Position numbers and translations under genes: made by a program | Assembly: GCF_001949145.1 (NCBI RefSeq) | Contig: NW_019091545.1 | Coordinates: 564,055-579,114 of the forward strand | Source: Acanthaster planci | Taxonomy: Eukaryota > Echinodermata > Asteroidea > Valvatida > Acanthasteridae | Length of the DNA stretch: 15,060 bases | Reading direction: 5' to 3' | The notes under the pieces: generated by a model | What the model saw: only the letters and a program-made list of their open reading frames with translations | The model's database searches: none | What the model was told of the DNA's origin: nothing | Shown here: positions 7,661 to 15,060 of the stretch, piece by piece | Layout: each line of letters begins with the position of its first letter | Position numbering within the stretch: the stretch's first letter is position 1

Positions 7661-9279
7661 CTGAAAATAAGTTTAAGGCAACAATACAAGTGTTTGCATA
7701 ATTATGTGAAAGAAACTATGGTATTGAACAAACGTGCAGAAAACTTCATCCCATGATCTGCAGAGAAGATTGGCGCTCACAACACAGGAATGAAAACCAT
7801 AAACATCAGTCATAAGACGAAGAGCGTGTAAAAGTAGAAAAATTAAAACTGAAAAGGGGGCAAATTGAAACATTGGAAGAATCGACTTTGGAATTTGTAC
7901 ACGAGTAGCACACAAGTGAAACTTAAGCTTCAGTAACCAACGGCGAAAGGGATCATCCCCAGAAAAATATCGTATTTTCTAGTCAGAAGAATTCAGATCT
8001 TTCAGAGAGACAATATGCCGCCCTCAAGCACGTTCGCGCGTTAAATTGACGGTGCAATCCTCTCTAAGGGGAATTGTAGGCGAGGTTATGCCACAGAAAA
8101 GAATTCGACTCCAGTTAGTGTCGCGAGCTGAAGAACGCCTTTTTATAAAAGGCAAGACTATCAAATTTTTGGTTTTGCCCTGTGAATTTTCCTTCCAAAC
8201 TGTTGTCTAATTTCGACAGAACTAATCCACAGTAATATTTCTACCAGTGTGTCATCAACCCGTCAAGAACAACGGACAGTTTTATTCGAACTTAAGAGGG
8301 CTTCTGGGTTGAAAAGCTAAGGGACAAATAGAAGAAAATATTTGGAAATGGAAGTTCGGTTGATTTCTACAATATGATGATTTGTTTCAGAGCATTTTGA
8401 TTCGAAAGTCACTGGGAATTGTTTGTAAAATACTCAAGCGCCCTGAAAATCAGCATTTCTTCTCTACCTCAGGTAAATAGAAAATGAGCCGTGACTGACG
8501 ATAATTACAGTATACGTAGATCGGTGCGAAGATACGCATTGCCTAGACAAAATAAAAATGCCCACAGTTACGGACATTGTAGGTAGAGCTAGTCCCATGC
8601 ACTAAATAAATGAGAACTCAATAATAAAGGCATCATTTTAAAAGACAAGATTGATTCATCATCAAACCTCCGTCTCATTCTTTGTATATTTTGCCTGACA
8701 ATATTTTGGGGCTAAGATTGGCAGCAAAATCAATGTTTGTGCACGATGTCGCACATAAACCAGCCTGTCTGTTTTGATTTTAATCAGACGTATACTTGTT
8801 TCAGTAAAATGTGCTGAACACAGACTACAGTTGAATTTTGACTTCAAATTGCCGTTTTGCCTGAAAAAAAGGGAAGCATGGAACAAAAGTCCCATAAAGG
8901 AATTTACAGGACTTTATAGTTCAGATGAATTTTGCACCAACGGGGTATTTTTAGCCACAACAAGTTTCAAAATATTTTTCTTGCCAAGTCAACGTGGTTA
9001 TCAGGAACGTTCTCAAATAAATTGTGACTGCGAAAGTCCAAAATACCTATCCATCTCATTGAAAGAACAGCTGGAATTAAAAAGCCAAAGTGTGCTGTTA
9101 TGATTTCTTACCACCAATATTCGACAGAATCAAACTTGCACGCTGTTTCCTGAAGTAACCTCAGCGGTGGTGCTTCAGACTTTATAAGGAGAATAACATA
9201 AAAGTCAAATCAAATCGCATTTTCGAGTTTATGCGCATTGACAACGTTTTTTTTCAGAAAACACATCAGCAACACTCAC
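7661..9279. other. noncoding stretch, possible intron
   Basis: If the flanking minus-strand exons are real, this is their intron (1619 bp), unless further exons lie within. It contains a GCCTTTT-TAT-AAAAGGC dyad with a TATAAAAG core at 8137-8153, and a plus-strand open frame at 8774-9103 (109 residues) with no recognisable domain or splice support. A donor-like TTGGTG|GTAAGA on the minus strand near 9107 has no phase-matching open exon before it. Confidence 0.4.
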
Positions 9280-9391
9280 CTGTAATCTTATTGTTCGCAA
9301 ACTGGTTAAAATCTTTGTCAGAATATGGAGACGAGTGGTGGTGGTTCTGAGGATCGGAGCGGCCGCTCGTGCCTTTAAACTGGCCAGCCAT
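9280..9391 (-). CDS. candidate first coding exon of an unknown minus-strand gene
   Basis: The ATG at 9391 has a strong start context (GAAATGG). It is followed by 37 open codons: a polar N terminus MAGQFKGTSGRSDPQ, then an HHH run and SSPYSDKDFNQFANN. The exon ends at ACAG|GTGAGT, a near-perfect donor, in phase 1. The piece is richer in GC and CpG than its surroundings (it holds GCGGCCGC). An acceptor-like CTGCTCAG lies three bases before the ATG, and a donor AGAG|GTGAGT at 9657/9656 could end an upstream untranslated exon. The next compatible exon seen is 7597-7660. No family recognised; no signal peptide or membrane segment. Confidence 0.35.
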
Positions 9392-11456
9392 TTCCTGAGC
9401 AGTGACTGGTGAACCTGGCCTGGTGTCTGATTGGCCCCTGCGCGCTGTCACTCACAGACATCACTGACAGAAGTTCAGTTGGTGTTGTGGTGCTGGTGCT
9501 AACTTCAGTAGGCACATTATTACTGAAACTTAGATCACTGACACTGGGAAGTAATATGATCATATTGGCGAATAATACCTGGATGTTCGTGGAGCGTTAA
9601 TAAAACATGTTCTGTTTGATTGACGCATACGGACCTGTCAGTCACACACCACTCACCTCTAATCACCGACTTGTTGAGTGATTAACTCTGATTGGTGGAT
9701 AGAAGATGACGTGCACCAGCCGTGATTTTACTTGTATAATAATGTTCACCATTACGAGTAGGGCTATCCCATTGTGTGAAAGTAGTCGGGCTACACTGGA
9801 TCACAATACGAGGGAAAAGAAAGCTCACAAGAAATGACACTGCATCTGACATACCCAGTCATAAACTGTCTTCATCATATCATGCATCATACGTGTTTCG
9901 AGAAACTATTCTCCTGGGAGGCTTGATAAGTTGATTGTGTAACTATGGACGCATTACACTGCGCTACTGAAGTCCAAGTTTGACCAAAGTTCAAAATGCA
10001 TTGTACGACAAAAAGGTTTAATTTGTTAAAATTGCAAGGTAATGGTTTTCTTATGCAACCAATTTCCACATAGCGATTCTTTCAGAGTTAGTTTTGACGA
10101 TCACCGATTTTAATACTAACTAACAAAGACTCAGTATTCCATGTCGCTAGCATAATCTTTGACTTGAAAATCCGATTTGTCTTGATGCACGACTGCATGG
10201 AAATAAAGAATGTATGTATACAGGAAAAGATTGGAGCCACTAGCTGCCGACGTGCGCGACTTTAGCAGGAGCGTATGATTTCTGACTGGTTTCTGACTAT
10301 TCCACAAAGCACTGCGAAAGTGAGCGACGCCATGGCTCGACTCTACAACGATTTGGAACGGCTTTACTGAAGCGACGAACATTTGATTTGATTGGCCTGA
10401 ACAATTTAATAATTAACCCATTTGATCCTGATGTTCATCATGCCATGCATCAGAGTCAAGAATGTTAGCATGTTATTTTACATACTGCACCAGCCCGTAT
10501 GACTGGTAAACACTCGATGAACCGAGTGAGGAAGTGAATGCATGAATAGTATAGTCGGTATTTCCTTCCTCTATGCTGGAAACAAAGTCTCTATCAGTAG
10601 TTCAGATGCAAGTCAATTCAGTTCCTGTGTATGTACGTATACCGCGTACAGGAACAGTAGTAGGCTTGGGAGTGGACATATATTACGCTTGGCACAGCAG
10701 CATATCAGAGGAAGGTTTGTTGTTGAATCTCAACAATTGGGATCAAAATCATTCCAGATCAGACTCCCGTCAGAGTCTTTACACGGGACTCTTTGCCCCA
10801 TGCTTTTGGTCAAGACTTTTTTTATAAATCGTGTGATATGAAACTAACCAAGTCAATGCTGTGTCTGTACTATTATATTAAAATATTGGATCGACATCAA
10901 GCAAATCGCTGAAAGGACCAGCTTACAATAAAGCTTAAAATATTAAACATTTTGAATTAATCAATTGTTAACATTTACAGAAAAATAGATCTTTAATAAT
11001 CATGCAAAATGTTAACATCAAATTTTACACGATACAACAAATTTAACAAAATAACCCCCAAAAAAATTACATTAAGAATTCCAAACGTTAAATTTGAACA
11101 AAACAGAAATGGAGGAGTTCTTATATCTCATGGTTCTACTGTACAGGAGTTTTAATCTACCCGAGGTTTTGTTTCGTAAGTTCCGTAAGTGGCAACCCTC
11201 AACCTTCTCGGGCACTTAGGACCATTTTTCAACCGTAGTTTTTAGCCATTAATTCTGCTCTCATATGAAAGCTCAAAGACCCAGGGAGATGATCTTGGCA
11301 AGGATTTACACAATCTCACCATTTTGGGGGCCAAACATTCTCCTTTTTTAAAAGATACTGGGGGGGGGGGCTTTTAATGCTAATGAGCTGGTCAGAAACT
11401 CTCACTTGAATTCGTTGGCTGCACCCCTCGTGTGCTCTCAACTGTTGAATATCAGT
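9392..11456. other. possible promoter region of the minus-strand candidate, then noncoding
   Basis: On the minus strand, 9657 upward could be a 5'UTR exon ending at a GTGAGT donor. The rest is AT-rich, especially 10850-11100. A CACTCG/CGAGTG dyad lies near 10511-10528. Several 80-100 residue frames (10131-10382 minus, 10542-10841 plus) overlap each other or lack any domain; none is supported. Confidence 0.35.
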
Positions 11457-11491
11457 AGAGGGCGCTGTTCTTTTTTAGAGAGGGCGCTATT
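11457..11491 (+). promoter_or_regulatory. two AGAGGGCGCT(G/A)TT motifs before a candidate start codon
   Basis: AGAGGGCGCTGTT (11457-11469) and AGAGGGCGCTATT (11479-11491) stand 22 bp apart in the same orientation, 24-58 bp before the ATG at 11515. The same word occurs at 60-72, and close variants occur at 3389-3400 and, on the other strand, at 6262-6273. The core resembles the central part of the CTCF motif (AG(A/G)GGGCGC). It could instead be a recurring piece of a dispersed repeat. Confidence 0.35.
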
Positions 11492-11514
11492 CAGAGGCTG
11501 TAAAGTTAGGCGCC

Positions 11515-11552
11515 ATGGTTAAGCGCAGCAAAAATGCACGGCATGCAGGAAC
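11515..11552 (+). CDS. candidate first coding exon, MVKRSKNARHAG...
   Basis: The ATG sits in an ideal start context (GGCGCCATGG). Twelve basic, polar codons follow (MVKRSKNARHAG plus two bases of a threonine codon), then a GTGAGT donor at 11553. Such a lysine/arginine-rich N terminus would suit a nucleic-acid-binding or nucleolar protein, but 12 residues cannot identify a family. It exits in phase 2. An acceptor at about 13142 (CCTCCTTTCAG|) is in phase and open for 31 codons before a stop. The coding exon at 14863 starts in phase 0, so it could follow only through an intermediate exon. Confidence 0.28.
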
Positions 11553-11879
11553 GTGAGTTGTAAAGATGCAGTTTTTATCGGTATAAGCAGTACTTTTTAT
11601 CGAAATCTTTAGATTTTATAGGTGCATAGAGAGAATTCAATGGGATTGTATATTTGGGGATCACGTTCCTTTAATTAGGCGGGAGGCCTACATTAAGGGG
11701 CTCGGCTTAGCTGGCAGTAAGTCAGTAATGAATAACACTTAAATAAATCCTCTAAAATACAGTGACTCATGTCTTTTCCCGCATCTGGAGTACCCTTCCG
11801 TCACACTTTAAGGACTCCATTATTCTGGACTCATTCAAATCCTTTAACATTTACTTGTCCTCTTACCTGCAAGAACTGT

Positions 11880-12317
11880 AAATTTTCAGTGCCCCATCAT
11901 TGTCATTTTACTTGCCGTCTTTTTATTTTCTTCTAATATTCAGTAGTTAATTTAGAATGTTTTTAATTTCCAGTTCATTTAGTTTAACAGTTTTAATTAT
12001 CTGTTTTATTGTCACATTTATTGTTCAAGATGTTAATTGTATGTTAATTATTTATGTTTATTTTGTGTAGCATTTTGAGTTTGGATAGACAAGTCTTGAG
12101 ACTACAGTGTTTCAGTATACTTTTGTTTACCCTGGTCAGCTTTAAATGCTTGTTTATTGTCATTCCCACCCATCAATCCTCTCCTTCCATTGGTCCTTCC
12201 CTCCCCTCCTGCCCTTCCCCTTCCTTTTTTATCCTCTATTTTTAAAATTGTCATTCGGATGTTTGTTTTTCACAATATTATTGTATTGTTGATGGCCGAA
12301 TAAATAATAATAATAAT
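11880..12317 (+). mobile_element. LINE-like 3' end with AATAAATAATAAT tail
   Basis: A T-rich stretch ends in GTTGATGGCCGAATAAATAATAATAATAAT (tail 12299-12317). A GATGGCCGAATAAA-type ending followed by a short A/T microsatellite is the usual look of 3' ends of CR1/Jockey-type non-LTR retrotransposons in invertebrates. The 5' limit is not visible and 11880 is approximate. No reverse transcriptase motif is present, so this would be a 5'-truncated copy. The 63-residue frame at 12054-12245 lies inside it and is not considered a gene. A poly(A) signal of a host transcript is the alternative reading. Confidence 0.4.
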
Positions 12318-13540
12318 GCTAGGTTATTTAGACCTAGCCTAGGCCAGCCTCGGCAGAATGACCAACAAGGGCAGCTGTTTTTGGTATTTCAACACATGAT
12401 GCATCATAGATTCAAATTTGCATGGCTGGTTTTGAAATACTAAAGTCATATTTTCTCACAAATTGCCAATTCGAAATTTTTTTTAAAAGATAAGATCAGA
12501 GCAATAAAGTCTTAGAGAGCTTTGCTGGGGAGGGTGGGGACTTAACAGTTCTACAAAACTGGGTCCCCAAATATACAAGCCCCAAATTCAATCATTCGCT
12601 CTGCTAGGTACTGACCTTGGGTCTGACTGGAGTTCAGTAAGGTCGTGCAGGCCTAAGATCTCACTCTCACTGTTGCCAACTTTAGCAGTGCTGGTTTTCC
12701 TTATTCTAGTTGTATTTTCCCACTGATTTGTCTGTTTACATGAAAATACTGTACATTTGACAGTAAGGGTTCCATATACGGACATCGGTAATTTACCCTT
12801 GCGACAGTAGCCATCAAAAAGTGGTATCTAAACATCTTAAAAAGTTAATTTTAACAGTGAAAATGTTAGTGAAGCATTTACTTAGTAAAATGCATAGAAT
12901 TTTCCGAACCAGTGTGATAAGGATTATGCACAGGGTGTCAAGTGATGTCCGTATAGGGAACTCTTTCCCATTTGACTAGAGACACGTTTGTTACTACAGT
13001 AAAAACTTTGGATCTGACTGGAGTTGATGCCATGCTGCAAACAGTTTGTACATCGTACCAGTGACTACAGCTCAGATATTACTGTCTGATTTACACAAGG
13101 CCGTGCCAGTTTTCCTTACCCAGTTGAATAATCCTCCTTTCAGCCACACCATCCATTCACGTGTCCCAGTTTTCCATTTATTATCCATCCCTATATATAG
13201 GCCAAAGGCAGAACCTAGGTCATTAAAGGCTTTGTTATAACCAGGACTTTGTTGTAAACAAATGGAAAAACAAATAAAATGTAAGACTTCAAGAAACTTG
13301 GATTACAGACTCCTTACACAAGGATCTTATAATAACAGTGTTCTTTGTTTTAAGAGTGGAGTGGACTAGATCCACGGTGTTGCAAATTCCTTTTTGCATT
13401 GTGGTTGGTTTTCAATCACATTGAGACGGACCAAATTCAGTGTAAAGTGACTTCATGGCCTGTGGCAAGCTCCCATCACATCATGGATTTATTTTGAACA
13501 TAATTTGACTGACTGATTTTTTTTGCAGGGGAACTAGCTA
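12318..13540. other. noncoding stretch with degenerate local duplications
   Basis: TCTGACTGGAGTT occurs at about 12621 and 13012, and (C/T)(A/G)GTTTTCCTTA-like words follow each about 70-90 bp later. A piece of this region (TTCCATATACGGACAT, about 12769) returns inverted near 12946. A MEF2-type CTATATATAG lies at 13191-13200 with a CACGTG E-box about 30 bp before it. A very good acceptor (GATTTTTTTTGCAG|) lies near 13527, but all frames after it close quickly. Confidence 0.35.
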
Positions 13541-14055
13541 GATGCCAGCTTGCCAACATAACGTTACAGCAGTAATGACCGTCTGACTCTCACCCTACAA
13601 GTTACTTTGGCATTATGGTCAGCTTGCCAACCAGTACCATCTTGTGATCCAGCAAACCATGGCATTGAGTGGTCAACACAACTGAGCTGTTTCTTAACCA
13701 GCCTGGACAAGCCCATGGAACCCTGACTGCCTTGTGGTCATCCAATTTGCTTACCATCTCAGTTGTGAGCTGCATGAGACTAAGCCAAGTGACATGGCAG
13801 TCATCGTGCTGACACATTTTTTGGAGTTCGGTTCCAGGAGTGTTTACATTGTGGCAAAATTAACACATTCCAGCAAAAACTTTCAGGATCTCAGAAGATA
13901 ATTGTCGTGCCTTCAGATTCCACCCACCACAAAAATGGTTAGACTTTGACTCCCTTTTCTTGACAGAGTGAATAACACAGCAACCTGAAAGATTTCTGTA
14001 AGAGCTTGTTATTCAGCAAACCAACATGTTATTCAGAAGGCCGGGTACAATGAAT

Positions 14056-14165
14056 CAACCAGCCAGTCTTCTTGTGAACCAACCAACCAGCCAGTCTTTT
14101 TGTGAACAAGTAGCCAGGCATCAGTGTTACTGCAAGTTCATACCAGTTATGCAGTGGAGTATCAC
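14056..14165 (+). repeat. second copy of the CCAGCCAGTC repeat family
   Basis: Two units of CAACCAGCCAGTCTTCTTGT type start at 14056 and 14084 (28 bp apart). They are followed by the 57 bp tail 14109-14165, which matches 1144-1200 at 47 of 57 positions with no gap. A more diverged related piece (TGCCAACCAG...CATC(T)TGTGA) is visible around 13625-13665, so the copy may begin near 13540. Both copies have the same orientation. The class of element is not recognised. Confidence 0.75.
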
Positions 14166-14862
14166 CGTTCCATTCAATAGGTTTGAGGGCAAAGGCGGAA
14201 TAGGAGATGCAACATGATATGTGCCAAGGTCTCCCTCAAAGGAGCTAAAACACTTTTTTGAAAAAACAATAAAAGGCAACTGTGTTGCTCTGTTTCATTT
14301 CTCTTCTGTCTTTCCCCTTGAAAAACTTGTAAAAGGTTACATGAAAAACTCCTCATTTTTTGTTCCCACCTCCTGACAGTGTGGTGGTGGACCAGTCCAT
14401 GTTTTTTTTTGGGGGGGGCATCATGTATGAACCTCTGAGCTGCAGTCTCCCACCACCTCCATGCCCTGTTTTTTGTTGAACAATTTAACTTTAGAGTAGA
14501 ATATTGATCAAACAATCATGTTGGTGTCCTTGAAGGATTGTTTGGTAGTTTGTTTGTTTGTTGTGGTATTTTTGGCTGCCCCTCCACCAATCATTTTTTT
14601 TCTGGCAATACTTGGTTTATTTTAAGTTGTAGTTCTTTCTCTCCCATGATGCATCTGATAAGATGGTCAAAGTTATCACTAAGTTACATGATGATCTGCA
14701 GAATCTTGTGGAAAAATTTCTTTCAAGAAAAAATGTGGGCTGTAGAGTTGGCTGAAACACGGGCGTGTTTTCAGCCATTGTAAATTGATTTTATATATCT
14801 CTTAAAAAGGAATTTTTTTTGTAACGTAACAGTCAACTCCCATGTTTTAACCTTGATTACAG
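14166..14862. other. noncoding stretch, nothing recognised
   Basis: Contains a T9G8 homopolymer junction near 14401-14418 and AT-rich sequence. The minus-strand 113-residue frame at 14174-14515 shows no domain, is interrupted only by chance-level spacing of stops, and is not annotated. Confidence 0.45.
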
Positions 14863-14960
14863 GAAAACTGTTTGACAGATAGTAGCATATCTTCCATCAC
14901 CGTGGAGACGACCTGCTTCCAGAGGATTCCAAGCAAGTCCAGTCTTCTTCAGAGAAGAAA
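14863..14960 (+). CDS. candidate internal exon at the right edge
   Basis: It is bounded by acceptor TTGATTACAG| and donor AGAAGAAA|GTAAGC. Of the three frames only one is open, from the first base: ENCLTDSSISSITVETTC and on to QRRK, 32 codons plus two bases. Without splicing the frame ends at once in TAA inside the donor. It is serine- and threonine-rich with no recognised domain. The opposite strand also has an open frame (14857-15054, 65 residues), so strand is not certain. A possible continuation begins at 15030. Confidence 0.3.
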
Positions 14961-15029
14961 GTAAGCCCCAAAAATCCTTGTCTGTCTTCAAGTGTTTGAC
15001 CCTGCCGCAGATAAAATTTTCATTTTCAG

Positions 15030-15060
15030 TCTCATTTGTACCTTGGAAGGGCACTATTTA
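15030..15060 (+). CDS. possible next exon, cut by the window end
   Basis: A strong acceptor (AAAATTTTCATTTTCAG|) is followed by 31 bases that remain open in the phase left by the exon at 14863-14960 (junction asparagine, then LICTLEGHYL). The intron between them would be only 69 bp, short for the presumed organism group, which weakens the call. Confidence 0.18.

Noticed and set aside
8137-8153. GCCTTTT-TAT-AAAAGGC dyad with a TATA-box-like core
   Set aside because: No exon, start site or second promoter element follows; a short AT-rich dyad is expected by chance.
8774-9103. 109-residue plus-strand open frame
   Set aside because: No recognised domain, no splice sites at its ends, AT-rich composition like its flanks; chance length for this much sequence.
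10542-10841. Two overlapping plus-strand frames of 99 and 84 residues
   Set aside because: Two frames open over the same bases, with no domain or splice sites, indicate a chance stop-poor stretch.
12588-12785. 65-residue minus-strand frame starting MSVYGTLTVKC
   Set aside because: Protein-like in composition, but it lies in a locally duplicated region, has only a weak GTCAGT donor and no homology I recognise.
13528-13600. Very strong acceptor (GATTTTTTTTGCAG) suggesting a coding exon
   Set aside because: All three frames close before any plausible donor; it may be a noncoding exon or unused.
14174-14515. 113-residue minus-strand open frame
   Set aside because: No domain; it crosses a homopolymer T/G run giving PPKKK and has no splice or promoter support.
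1-15060. CRISPR array, bacterial operon or prophage interpretation of the repeats
   Set aside because: The repeats are uninterrupted minisatellites without spacers, and the splice signals, poly(A) signals and C1q gene mark animal DNA.

Overview
This is eukaryotic, intron-rich, AT-leaning animal DNA. It carries splice-like signals, poly(A) signals, a foldback transposon, minisatellites and almost no long open frames. The C1q-type innate immunity gene, the scattered AGAGGGCGC motifs and the frequent ACATGTA and AGGCCTA words suggest a marine invertebrate deuterostome. An echinoderm is my best guess and amphioxus or a hemichordate is possible; this is inferred from composition, not proven.

The one secure gene is at 4365-5198 on the minus strand. 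It encodes a complete 277-residue secreted protein with a signal peptide, a short cysteine cluster, a collagen stalk and a C-terminal globular C1q domain. Its coding sequence lies in one exon. A likely short 5'UTR intron (5199-5313) ends exactly at the start codon, and an AATAAA hexamer overlaps the stop codon. The gene sits between two minisatellites, 7 x 14 bp at 3856-3959 and 9 x 16 bp at 5468-5611, which share a GCCAT(A/T)GTAT core. A 15-16 bp inverted repeat (5399-5449) lies next to the upstream array.

Left part (1-3855): a CpG-rich edge with a possible first-exon donor at 207; an imperfect repeat array of about 35 bp units (858-1200); a perfect DR1 nuclear-receptor motif (1384-1396); a 167 bp foldback MITE flanked by TA (2165-2331); and a possible noncoding exon (2395-2550). 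Right part (5612-15060): mostly apparent noncoding sequence, with three low-confidence gene hints. These are two phase-compatible minus-strand coding exons (9391-9280 and 7660-7597), a plus-strand start exon (11515-11552), and a plus-strand internal exon at the right edge (14863-14960, perhaps continuing at 15030). A LINE-like 3' tail ends at 12317, and a second copy of the left-hand repeat lies at 14056-14165.

No operon, multi-gene system or CRISPR was found, and a non-exhaustive scan by eye for tRNA B-box-like sequence found no tRNA. Only the C1q product has an assignable function (secreted pattern recognition or an adiponectin-like ligand). The other gene hints rest on splice-site and reading-phase logic and need transcript evidence.
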